A program made the position numbers and the translations under genes. From NCBI GenBank assembly GCA_023701075.1, contig JAMPXQ010000032.1, positions 1 to 10,984 of the forward strand: 10,984 nt of DNA. The letters are read 5' to 3'. Within the stretch, counting starts at the first letter, position 1, and every line of letters begins with the position of its first letter. Shown here piece after piece: positions 1 to 6,191 of the stretch. This DNA is from Candidatus Woesearchaeota archaeon. Lineage in GTDB: Archaea > Nanobdellota > Nanobdellia > Woesearchaeales > GW2011-AR15. The notes beneath the pieces were generated by a model, which had not been told where the DNA came from, made no database searches, and saw nothing but the letters and a program-made list of their open reading frames with translations.

Positions 1-97
1 CAACTTCTTCCATCGAGTGGCCATACATCCTCAATGCTTGACTGATGTCATCATAAACTAAACCGGATTTTGCAGAAATTACGAGTATATTTGCCAT
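1..97 (-). CDS. 5' end of an unidentified protein (partial, runs off the left edge)
   Basis: An ATG on the minus strand at 97 opens a frame of 32 codons without a stop to the window edge; the protein begins MANILVISAKSGLVYDD. A Shine-Dalgarno-like AGGTGAT lies just upstream and a TATA-like box at 131-140 would place transcription start about 12 bases before the ATG. The first residues (a hydrophobic beta strand followed by a small-residue turn) resemble the opening of a Rossmann-type fold, such as many glycosyltransferases and nucleotide-binding proteins, but 32 residues are too few to assign a family. It is divergent from the methionine sulfoxide reductase gene, with 174 bp between the two starts holding both promoters. 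Confidence 0.65.
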   Translation of the reverse strand, partial: MANILVISAKSGLVYDDISQALRMYGHSMEEV

Positions 98-130
98 TTA
101 TTATCACCTATGTTAATTAAATCTATAATT

Positions 131-140
131 ATATTTAAAT
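131..140 (-). promoter_or_regulatory. TATA-like box for the left-edge gene
   Basis: The AT-only box ATTTAAATAT (minus strand) is centred about 38 bp upstream of the ATG at 97. This fits an archaeal TBP site giving a short leader that contains the AGGTGAT ribosome site. The surrounding DNA is very AT-rich, so the exact box is uncertain. Confidence 0.4.
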
Positions 141-229
141 CTTCTTATTTTTAACTACTTTTAAATAGTTATTTTTATATATGCTCATCAAATTTTTTTC
201 CAGAGGGATATGTCTGATTTGTTCTTCAG

Positions 230-238
230 TTAAATATC
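230..238 (+). promoter_or_regulatory. TATA-like box for msrBA
   Basis: TTAAATATC is centred about 38 bp before the ATG at 272, which would give a leader of about 12 bases. A second AT-rich box near 171-180 would give a longer leader and cannot be excluded. No clear Shine-Dalgarno site precedes the ATG. Confidence 0.35.
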
Positions 239-271
239 AATCATTTAAACACACCAATCATAGATCAGCAT

Positions 272-1240
272 ATGCGCCATAAAATGATTCAAAAACTTCA
301 AATGTCTTTTTTGTCAATAGCTATTTTATTTTTCCTTTTTTCATGTTCAGCAGGTGATACTATGCCAAAAGAAAAAGATATGTCTTATTATGTCACAAAA
401 GAAGGAGGTACTGAGAGGGCCTTTGAGAATGAGTACTGGGATGAGCATAGGCCAGGCATTTATACGGATGTAAATACAGGAGAACCGCTTTTTTCCAGCC
501 TTGATAAATATGATTCCGGCAGCGGTTGGCCAAGTTTCATCAAGCCTATCAATGAGGCGCTCATCCAGAAGAAGGAAGATAAGAGCCTAGGAGCCGTAAG
601 GACTGAAGTGCGCACAAATGAGTCTCATCTCGGGCATGTGTTCGATGACGGGCCAAATGGAGGGCCAAGGTTCTGCATCAATTCTGCTGCACTCAAATTC
701 ATCCCTTATGAAGAGCTTGATGAGAAAGGATATGGAAAATATAAAGAGCTTTTCCCTTTCAAGGAGGCTATCTTTGCAGGCGGCTGTTTTTGGGGAGTGG
801 AATTCCTGCTTGAAGAGACAGAAGGCGTCATAAGTGCAGTGTCAGGATATACCGGAGGGAATATCGAGAACCCTACTTATGAACAGGTCAGCAGCGGAAA
901 GAGCGGACATGCTGAAGCTGTGCTTGTGATATTTGACCCTGGCATAATAAGCTATCAAGAACTTCTGGAGATATTCTGGAGGCTGCATGACCCTACCCAG
1001 AAAGACAGGCAGGGTCCTGATCGTGGGACACAGTATAGGTCTGCCATCTTCTATCTTGATGAAGAGCAAAAAGAGCAGGCGATGAAGAGCAAGGCTGCAT
1101 TTGACGCAAAAAAAGTGTTCGATAAGCCTGCTGTCACACAGATTGTGCCTGCATCAAAGTTCTATAAGGCTGAACTGTATCATCAGGATTATGTGAATAA
1201 TCATCCCGGCTATGTCTGCCATGCGCTTAGGGACGAATGA
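272..1240 (+). CDS. msrAB: Lipoprotein-type MsrB-MsrA fusion, peptide methionine sulfoxide reductase
   Basis: Bifunctional enzyme that reduces both diastereomers of methionine sulfoxide in oxidised proteins. An MsrB domain comes first (about 37-150; GSGWPSF at 83-89, catalytic Cys135 in RFCINSAAL). An MsrA domain follows (about 165-318; catalytic Cys172 in GGCFWG, GYTGG at 192-196, likely resolving Cys316 near the C-terminus). The order is B-then-A, the reverse of the usual MsrA-MsrB fusion. Residues 1-25 form a basic, hydrophobic signal ending in a lipobox-like LFSC, so the protein is probably tethered outside the membrane by Cys25. A start at Met31 would give a cytosolic enzyme, but the promoter position and signal favour 272. 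MsrB has Ser where many family members have a resolving Cys in the GCGWP motif, and it lacks the zinc CxxC pairs. Family assignment is firm; export is inferred. Confidence 0.95.
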   Translation: MRHKMIQKLQMSFLSIAILFFLFSCSAGDTMPKEKDMSYYVTKEGGTERAFENEYWDEHRPGIYTDVNTGEPLFSSLDKYDSGSGWPSFIKPINEALIQKKEDKSLGAVRTEVRTNESHLGHVFDDGPNGGPRFCINSAALKFIPYEELDEKGYGKYKELFPFKEAIFAGGCFWGVEFLLEETEGVISAVSGYTGGNIENPTYEQVSSGKSGHAEAVLVIFDPGIISYQELLEIFWRLHDPTQKDRQGPDRGTQYRSAIFYLDEEQKEQAMKSKAAFDAKKVFDKPAVTQIVPASKFYKAELYHQDYVNNHPGYVCHALRDE

Positions 1241-1242
1241 CA

Positions 1243-1258
1243 CAATTTTTATCTTTTA
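1243..1258 (+). terminator. T-rich terminator after msrBA
   Basis: The run TTTTTATCTTTTA begins right after the msrBA stop, in the form of an archaeal oligo-T terminator without a hairpin. On the opposite strand, the A-rich stretch at about 1287-1296 would do the same for the convergent membrane-protein gene. Confidence 0.4.
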
Positions 1259-1300
1259 CTTCATGATATGTGCTGTTTTACTATCTAAATAAAAAAGGTA

Positions 1301-2155
1301 CTATAAAGCCCTAATTCTAGAAAACATGGCAGCATTAAAAGACACGATAAGAGCAATTATAATCGCTATCATCACCAGCCATGGGATCAGCCAAGTCAAG
1401 ACTGCTTTTACAATGCTGAATTCAGCTATTGTCCTTATCATGATCGTCATCAGATATAGCATATAGCCAACAGCAAAGAGAGCCAGCAGCACAGATGCGA
1501 CCATTATGACTATCTTGATCTGTGAGAAACGTATGGCTATCAGCATCAATATCGCTGCAATAAAAAATATCAGGATCATGTAGATCAACATTGCAATCGT
1601 CAGATGTGAATATGAGTGGAACAGCTCTACAAATCTTCCTTTCCCTTTAAGCATCTTCATGAGAAGGAACCATACCCCAACTACTATGAATGCTGAGAGC
1701 AGGCTGCTTAAGCACGATTTGATTATCTCTATTATTATATCCACGACCAGTCCGTTGCCGGTAGGGACTTGATTCGCAAATGCAAGAACCTGAATTTTTT
1801 GTGAGTTTTGCATCAATAGTCTAGATATTGCAGCTAGGAGACCGGACACTAGGCCCAGAATCAGAAAAATAAATATCGGTTCCTTGAAACCTGAATCATG
1901 CTTGAATGAGGTGAAATATTTTCCTGGATCCTCAAATAATCGCCATATAGGCATCCTTTTTCCAAAGGTCTTATGCATATCATCATTCTTCTGTTTTTTT
2001 ACTTGATCCTCTTCAATAATCACGACGCATGTTTTCAATTCAGAGATCATCTCTTCAGCATATCCTGCTTCAAGAAGCCTAGCCCTTATATCTTCAAACT
2101 TATGCCCCTGCCTTATCATCTCATCAGCATATTTCTTGAGCTCATCTTGGATCAT
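1301..2155 (-). CDS. Yip1-like five-helix membrane protein with N-terminal helical domain
   Basis: Integral membrane protein of unknown role. Residues 1-42 make a soluble, charged three-helix-like segment (GHKFEDIRARLLEAGY) of the kind found at the N-terminus of many archaeal and bacterial membrane proteins, resembling a UBA/CUE fold. After a charged linker comes DPGKYFTSF (76-84), which fits the segment before the first helix in Yip1-family proteins (PF04893). Five hydrophobic segments follow, at about 92-113, 145-168, 185-208, 213-238 and 250-274, the helix number expected for Yip1. The start at 2155 is supported by a TATA box 25-30 bp upstream, which implies a leaderless mRNA. It converges on msrBA and diverges from the J-domain gene. 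Eukaryotic Yip1 proteins work with Rab GTPases in vesicle traffic; prokaryotic members have no settled function. Confidence 0.7.
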   Translation of the reverse strand: MIQDELKKYADEMIRQGHKFEDIRARLLEAGYAEEMISELKTCVVIIEEDQVKKQKNDDMHKTFGKRMPIWRLFEDPGKYFTSFKHDSGFKEPIFIFLILGLVSGLLAAISRLLMQNSQKIQVLAFANQVPTGNGLVVDIIIEIIKSCLSSLLSAFIVVGVWFLLMKMLKGKGRFVELFHSYSHLTIAMLIYMILIFFIAAILMLIAIRFSQIKIVIMVASVLLALFAVGYMLYLMTIMIRTIAEFSIVKAVLTWLIPWLVMIAIIIALIVSFNAAMFSRIRAL

Positions 2156-2177
2156 AGGAAAATCTAAATCTCCAAGC

Positions 2178-2187
2178 TATATATTTA
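2178..2187 (-). promoter_or_regulatory. TATA-like box for the Yip1-like gene
   Basis: TAAATATATA on the minus strand is centred about 27 bp before the ATG at 2155. Transcription would begin at or within a base or two of the start codon, and no Shine-Dalgarno site is present. Confidence 0.55.
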
Positions 2188-2233
2188 TTTCCCTTGCTGC
2201 AGATTCTTGTGTTATCCTGGCCACAATAAAAAT

Positions 2234-2242
2234 AAATTTATA
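2234..2242 (+). promoter_or_regulatory. TATA-like box for the J-domain gene
   Basis: AAATTTATA is centred about 24 bp before the ATG at 2262, the spacing expected for a leaderless archaeal transcript. It shares a 106-bp divergent intergenic region with the Yip1-like gene. Confidence 0.55.
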
Positions 2243-2261
2243 AACAGGTTAGCGATTCCAA

Positions 2262-2828
2262 ATGGATTCACGTAATGATTCAAAGAAAATGGCAACAATA
2301 AAAGTCAGAGGAGAAGAGTTCGAGATTGCTATGGCAAAAGACTCTTTTGGAAGAAGAGCGCTGCAATGCAAGAACAAGATACTAATTTCGCTTCGAAAGC
2401 TTGGCGTGAAAGAGGATCAGGCAGATATCCCTATAGAAGCAGTGTCACTCAAGAAAGCTCCTGCATCTGTCTCATGGTTCTTTGACGGCAAACATCTGTT
2501 CTTCAGTTTCCAGGGAGCCGGAAGATTCGTAGATAACCTCTATACTGTCTTCACTGTGGTGGATTCAAAGATAGATGCTTTACTAAATGAAAAAATGCCT
2601 TTTGAAGATTTCATGGCATATTTCGCTGAGGATGTCGATATCAAGGATGCAAGAAAAGAGGCAAGGGAGACTCTAGGGCTCCATGAAGACACTACTGATA
2701 TAAATGTCATCAACAAGAAATATAAGGAACTGGCGAAGGAACATCACCCTGATACAGAGAACGGGGATATCGAGAAGTTCAAGGCCATCAATAAGGCGCA
2801 TAAGGTCCTCAAGAGAGAACTTGAGTGA
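2262..2828 (+). CDS. J-domain protein with C-terminal J domain
   Basis: Likely a specialised co-chaperone that stimulates Hsp70 (DnaK). The J domain lies at the very C-terminus, about 135-188. It has the helix II pattern NKKYKELAKEHHPD with the diagnostic HPD at 162-164, followed by FKAINKAHKVL as helix III. Canonical DnaJ has the J domain at the N-terminus followed by G/F and zinc-finger regions, none of which are here. Residues 1-130 form a mixed alpha/beta region (strands around 13-22 and 68-84, a helix around 88-110) that I do not recognise and that presumably selects the client. The start at 2262 is set by a TATA box 24 bp upstream; Met10 is an alternative. The J-domain call is firm and the N-terminal role unknown. 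Confidence 0.85.
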   Translation: MDSRNDSKKMATIKVRGEEFEIAMAKDSFGRRALQCKNKILISLRKLGVKEDQADIPIEAVSLKKAPASVSWFFDGKHLFFSFQGAGRFVDNLYTVFTVVDSKIDALLNEKMPFEDFMAYFAEDVDIKDARKEARETLGLHEDTTDINVINKKYKELAKEHHPDTENGDIEKFKAINKAHKVLKRELE

Positions 2829-2914
2829 TAATAAGGTAAGTTTTTGATATTTTCTTTAAATCTTCTTTTTGCTTAAACAGATAATTCTTAAAGTCATGAA
2901 ATGTCCTTTTTATC

Positions 2915-3631
2915 ATGGAAAAACCTGATATTATAATAACTAGGGCAGACGGGCGAGGAATCACGAAAGCAGATTGGCTTACGTCTTTTCATTCTTTCAG
3001 CTTCAATAGGTATCATGATCCAAGCAGGATGGGTTTTGGAAAGCTTAGGGTCTTTAATGATGACCATATAGCAGCAGGCAAAGGTTTTGGGGAGCACTCC
3101 CATGATAATATGGAAATAGTGACTGTCATACTTGGAGGAGAAGCAGAACATAAGGACAGCAGCGGCGGAGGCGGAGTCTTAAGACCTGGAGATGTGCAGG
3201 TGATGTCTGCAGGAAGCGGGATCACTCATAGCGAGTTCAACCATTCTGATACAAAACCGCTTGACCTGATACAGATATGGATAGAGACTGCAGAGATGGA
3301 TATTGAACCAAGATATGACCAAATGAGTTTTGATCTCAAGGAAGATACATTGACAAAAGTTGTATCTGAGGGAGATGAAGGAAATCTCCATATTTGCCAA
3401 GATGCGTCTATCTATATAGGGAAAAAGAATAAAGGTATAATGGATTACAGGCTGAAGAAAGGGAGAGGGATGTTCCTATTCATGATAGAAGGCAAGGTGA
3501 AGATTGAAGGAAATATCCTTGAGAGGAGAGATTCTATAGAGATGAAAAATATAGGGACTATCAAGGTTGAATTCATCAACAGGTGTGAATTTGTCTTGAT
3601 TGATGTGCCGATCAGCCAGTTTATTGAATAA
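2915..3631 (+). CDS. Pirin family protein (bicupin)
   Basis: Cytosolic metal-binding bicupin. The N-terminal cupin (about 15-125) carries the pirin signature: GFGEHSHDNMEIVT at 57-70, then EHKDSSG, then GDVQVMSAGSGITHSEFN. The expected iron ligands His61, His63, His105 and Glu107 are all present and correspond to human pirin His56, His58, His101 and Glu103. The C-terminal cupin (about 150-238) is complete and, as usual, without obvious metal ligands. Length (238 aa) matches the YhhW/pirin family. Some family members have quercetin 2,3-dioxygenase activity and others act in redox sensing; which applies here cannot be read from the sequence. It stands alone, converging on the next gene. No strong TATA box is seen near the ATG; weak candidates are at 2855-2862 and 2884-2892. 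Confidence 0.93.
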   Translation: MEKPDIIITRADGRGITKADWLTSFHSFSFNRYHDPSRMGFGKLRVFNDDHIAAGKGFGEHSHDNMEIVTVILGGEAEHKDSSGGGGVLRPGDVQVMSAGSGITHSEFNHSDTKPLDLIQIWIETAEMDIEPRYDQMSFDLKEDTLTKVVSEGDEGNLHICQDASIYIGKKNKGIMDYRLKKGRGMFLFMIEGKVKIEGNILERRDSIEMKNIGTIKVEFINRCEFVLIDVPISQFIE

Positions 3632-3698
3632 TTTTCAATATATCTGTTCACTAAGTCAGTTTTATTGGTCACTATTTGCAATCCCTATCAGAATCTAA

Positions 3699-4514
3699 TT
3701 ATAGATCATTATGTGTATTAACCCAATTTCCTTCTTCTGCTTTAAGACCATAATCTGAAATTGCCCTTACTAATTGAACAGCACTACCCCTATCAGCTAT
3801 GAAATATATCGGTGATATTTCCTTTTTAATCGTTGCTCTACTATAATCTAATCTTTTTTTTGTGCTTTCTTTTGTTCCATCATGAAAGTCTATAGCCTCA
3901 AAATCGGAAATATCAAATTCTCTTCCTTCTAATGGTTCATCTCCTTTTTTTGAGAATGCAACATAAATGAAATCATTTTCATGATTGATAAGGTAGTTCA
4001 ATCTGTTTGCTTTATAGAACCTGACAACTGTGTTTTTTCCATCCCACTCTTCAGCTCCGACAAACAGGTCGTATTCATTTGAGGAAAACGGTGGTCGTTG
4101 TGCTGTTATCCCAACCACCATGTTTTTTGCACTTCGGTTTGGAATATTTTTCTGTGTATACCATTCCTTAATCTTCTGCATTTCAGCTTCATCTTTTGGC
4201 AGTAGATATTCATATCCTCTAGATTTATCTTTTGTTGTCTGGCCTTCTTTTGCCGCAAATAGGCCAAATTCCTCTTCTAATCTTGCTCTTCCTGACTGGA
4301 ATTGCAATTTGAATGGGAGTGCAGGTGAATAATTCAAATTTTTGGCTAATTCATATATCTCAGCAATCTTGAACGTCCCACCATAACCCTTTTCTGCAAT
4401 AATCGCTTCTGCATAGCTTATCAGAAGATATTCTGCTAAGACTGGCCTATTTATCCCTTCGATTATCTGATCCAGGGAATTCTGCAAAGAGACCTTAATG
4501 TCTTGAAGCGTCAT
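3699..4514 (-). CDS. Unrecognised 271-aa soluble protein, orphan next to tRNA-Leu
   Basis: I do not recognise the family. The protein is soluble, with no signal or membrane segment. Residues 1-60 are helical. A Lys/Glu-rich middle (70-125) follows. The second half is richer in beta strands, with aromatic and acidic patches (YDLFVGAEEWDGK near 148-160, FIYVAFSKKGDE near 182-193). It holds acidic and lysine residues of the sort seen in nuclease folds, but no ordered catalytic motif I can defend. A TATA box at 4533-4544 sits 25 bp before the ATG, implying a leaderless mRNA; the GGAG two bases before the ATG is too close to serve as a ribosome site. The gene is more AT-rich and favours AAA over AAG compared with its neighbours, and it starts 115 bp from the 5' end of a tRNA read in the opposite direction. 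Both fit an acquired gene but do not prove it. Confidence 0.75.
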   Translation of the reverse strand: MTLQDIKVSLQNSLDQIIEGINRPVLAEYLLISYAEAIIAEKGYGGTFKIAEIYELAKNLNYSPALPFKLQFQSGRARLEEEFGLFAAKEGQTTKDKSRGYEYLLPKDEAEMQKIKEWYTQKNIPNRSAKNMVVGITAQRPPFSSNEYDLFVGAEEWDGKNTVVRFYKANRLNYLINHENDFIYVAFSKKGDEPLEGREFDISDFEAIDFHDGTKESTKKRLDYSRATIKKEISPIYFIADRGSAVQLVRAISDYGLKAEEGNWVNTHNDL

Positions 4515-4532
4515 TCTCCGTGCAAACTGCAG

Positions 4533-4544
4533 ATTATATTTAAA
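4533..4544 (-). promoter_or_regulatory. TATA-like box for the 271-aa orphan
   Basis: TTTAAATATAAT on the minus strand is centred about 25 bp upstream of the ATG at 4514. It is one of the best matches to the archaeal box in this window. Confidence 0.6.
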
Positions 4545-4588
4545 GATGATTGCTAAATCGATCCATTATATCAGCATATTTCCGCAGG

Positions 4589-4598
4589 TTTTAAAAAT
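4589..4598 (+). promoter_or_regulatory. TATA-like box for tRNA-Leu
   Basis: TTTTAAAAAT is centred about 36 bp before the first base of the mature tRNA, which fits a short 5' leader removed by RNase P. Confidence 0.5.
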
Positions 4599-4628
4599 GA
4601 ATTGAATCTTTATTCATGTATAATCCAT

Positions 4629-4713
4629 GCGGGGGTAGCAAAGCCTGGTCAAATGTGCAAGATTCAGGGTCTTGTCCCGAAGGGGTTCGCGTGTTCAAAT
4701 CACGTCTCCCGCA
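4629..4713 (+). tRNA. tRNA-Leu(CAG)
   Basis: An 85-nt class II tRNA. The acceptor stem is GCGGGGG (4629-4635) with CTCCCGC (4706-4712), one G-U pair, and discriminator A at 4713. The D arm has GG at 4647-4648. The anticodon stem pairs 4658-4662 with 4670-4674, enclosing a seven-base loop with anticodon CAG at 4665-4667 after the invariant T at 4664. A long variable arm (CCC-GAA-GGG, 4676-4684) is typical of Leu and Ser tRNAs. The T arm is 4689-4693 with 4701-4705 and loop TTCAAAT. There is no intron, and CCA is not encoded (TCT follows), so it is added enzymatically. It reads CUG codons. The flanking genes are unrelated orphans. Confidence 0.95.
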
Positions 4714-4727
4714 TCTATTTTTTCTAA
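4714..4727 (+). terminator. T-rich terminator after tRNA-Leu
   Basis: Six consecutive T residues (within TATTTTTTCT) follow the tRNA 3' end directly, with no hairpin, as in archaeal transcription stops. Confidence 0.5.
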
Positions 4728-4791
4728 TCAGGACAATTTTGGTCTTTTGTTCATGATTTAGTTAGTACTATTTAGTAATTAAAATAATTAT

Positions 4792-4801
4792 CTTTATATA
4801 T
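4792..4801 (+). promoter_or_regulatory. TATA-like box for the 230-aa membrane-anchored protein
   Basis: CTTTATATAT lies about 25 bp before the predicted transcription start near 4821. That gives a leader of about 14 bases that just includes the AAAGGTG ribosome site. Confidence 0.55.
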
Positions 4802-4835
4802 TAATAATGAAATCCAATCCATAAAGGTGCATGAT

Positions 4836-5528
4836 ATGACAAAAAGAAATGCTACAAATACTGACGAGGTTCCTTCATTAGGTTCACGTGTCCTTAAGAT
4901 TTCCCTGAATGCAGGTGCTGTAATACTGGGCGGAGTATTGCTCTACTCAGGATTTGACCAGCTTCATGAGGCATACCAGCTTTATGCAACAGGTGATTTT
5001 GAAGCTGCTCTTCGCCTTAGAGAACTTCTAGAGATAAATGCGCCTTTTAGTTATCTTGGCATGCAGGCGCAAGCAGATTATCTAGCAGATATCGGCAGCA
5101 GAATAGGAGCAATTGCTATTGATCTGCAAGACAAGTATCTAACAAACGCTACAAACGTCGATCTGATACTTAAAACTAGATTTGATCAGGTCTTATCTAC
5201 TCTAGAAAATAATATATTAGATTTGACTAAAGTTGCAGAGGCATGCGCAGATAATTATGTGGCTGGTTTTTGCCCTACATTCTATCCTGTACCACAGGAT
5301 GCACCAATAGAAGCTGTAGGTTCTTATGACAGTGTCTTGATTGAAGCTTCACACAACCAGATATTAGCATATGCAGATAATCTGTCACGTGGATATAAAA
5401 GTTTGGCAGAGCCTATCATCGCTGCAGGAATTAAACTTGTATCCGGGATCGGTTTTGCTGCAATAGGTGTAAGATCAATGATTAAATCTTTGAAACCTTC
5501 TTATACCCAATTAGAAAGCGCAGTTTAA
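4836..5528 (+). CDS. Unrecognised 230-aa protein with two membrane helices and a large loop between them
   Basis: I do not recognise the family. The start is chosen at ATG 4836 because AAAGGTG at 4823-4829 is six bases before it; the frame also has a GTG at 4827, but that GTG is part of the ribosome site. Numbered from 4836, a hydrophobic helix at about 22-40 is followed by some 150 mainly helical residues and a second glycine-rich hydrophobic helix at about 194-213, then a short basic tail. The positive residues before the first helix and after the second suggest both ends are inside and the helical domain outside. That domain contains two cysteines nine residues apart (137 and 146), which could form a disulfide, and an NAT sequon. 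It lies 122 bp after tRNA-Leu and appears to be its own transcription unit. Confidence 0.75.
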   Translation: MTKRNATNTDEVPSLGSRVLKISLNAGAVILGGVLLYSGFDQLHEAYQLYATGDFEAALRLRELLEINAPFSYLGMQAQADYLADIGSRIGAIAIDLQDKYLTNATNVDLILKTRFDQVLSTLENNILDLTKVAEACADNYVAGFCPTFYPVPQDAPIEAVGSYDSVLIEASHNQILAYADNLSRGYKSLAEPIIAAGIKLVSGIGFAAIGVRSMIKSLKPSYTQLESAV

Positions 5529-5534
5529 TTTAGC

Positions 5535-5560
5535 TTTCTTTTTTTGTCATTTTTTTATTC
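5535..5560 (+). terminator. T-rich terminator after the 230-aa gene
   Basis: Two T runs (TTTCTTTTTTTG and TTTTTTTA) follow the stop codon within about 30 bases and form a double oligo-T stop signal. Confidence 0.45.
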
Positions 5561-5604
5561 GTTTTAACCCATAAGTATACTTTTTACCATACTGATGCAA
5601 AACA

Positions 5605-5614
5605 TTTATATATT
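5605..5614 (+). promoter_or_regulatory. TATA-like box for the recombinase-like / secreted-protein operon
   Basis: TTTATATATT is centred about 28 bp before an ATG at 5638 and about 77 bp before the ATG of the recombinase-like gene at 5687. The transcript therefore either carries a leader of about 50 bases or begins at the 5638 mini-ORF. Confidence 0.5.
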
Positions 5615-5637
5615 AGTTTCACTTTTTATCTATTAAA

Positions 5638-5709
5638 ATGGAAATAGTTTCCATTAATATGGTTAAGAAGTACCTAAGTATGCAAAATGGAATACCTATC
5701 TATCAATGA
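5638..5709 (+). other. 23-codon upstream ORF resembling the start of the downstream protein
   Basis: An ATG at the predicted transcription start opens a 23-codon frame that ends in TGA at 5707-5709, overlapping the first 23 bases of the recombinase-like gene in a different frame. Its peptide begins MEIVSINMVKKYL. The next protein begins MEYLSINEVKQLL, so 8 of the first 13 residues match. At DNA level the two start regions, 49 bp apart, are visibly alike (ATGGAA, then AAT and AAG at matching places). It may be a decayed tandem duplication of the gene start or a leaderless upstream ORF. Its translation is unproven. Confidence 0.35.
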
Positions 5710-6187
5710 AGTGAAGCAGTTGCTTGTTTCTGTAGATGATGCAAGAGACAGGCTCATCATCAGGGTGCTCTATGAGACCGGATGCGAGCTTACTGAACTT
5801 GTCAACATGGATGTATCGGATGTGCTAGGCCATACAATCAGGATAAATGGAAGATATGCCCAGGTATCAGGAAAGCTTGCAAAAGACTTGAGCCTCTATA
5901 TACATGGCAATGGGATGGATGCAAAGCTGTTCTTGACAAGACAGAGCGGCAGCATATCTGAAAAGAGGATAAGGCAACTTATCCAGGAATATAGCTTTAA
6001 AGCATTTGGCCGAGCAATAACACCGCAGGCTCTGAGGTACTCGCATATAGTCCATGCATATACCAATGGCGTGCTTCTTGATAATATTGCAAAGCAGATA
6101 GGGATCACGCCTTTTAGGATATTCCAGATAATTGCTGATCAGAAGATAATGAAGCACAATTACAACCAGTTTTTGGGAAGGATATGA
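5687..6187 (+). CDS. Degenerate tyrosine-recombinase catalytic-domain protein
   Basis: A 166-aa protein that covers only the catalytic domain of the XerC/D-lambda integrase family; the SAM-like core-binding domain is absent. Box I is recognisable (IIRVLYETGCELTELVNMDV, 24-43), but the catalytic Arg of TG-x-R-x-x-EL is Glu34. The beta-hairpin lysine is missing (INGRYAQ). Box II reads TPQALRYSHIVHAYTNGV: the first His is Gln, the Arg is kept and the second His is Tyr. The downstream G-H is replaced by IGITPF, and no tyrosine sits clearly at the nucleophile position; the nearest, in MKHNYNQF close to the end, is a poor match. It is therefore probably unable to cut DNA and may be a DNA-binding or structural derivative. 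The frame is intact, which argues against simple decay. The next gene starts four bases after its stop. Confidence 0.75.
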   Translation: MEYLSINEVKQLLVSVDDARDRLIIRVLYETGCELTELVNMDVSDVLGHTIRINGRYAQVSGKLAKDLSLYIHGNGMDAKLFLTRQSGSISEKRIRQLIQEYSFKAFGRAITPQALRYSHIVHAYTNGVLLDNIAKQIGITPFRIFQIIADQKIMKHNYNQFLGRI

Positions 6188-6191
6188 GAAA

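Noticed and set aside
4629..4713. Direct repeat of the tRNA-Leu 3' end as an att site for an integrated element
   Set aside because: No second copy of the T-arm/acceptor sequence was found by eye within the window, so no boundary can be called.
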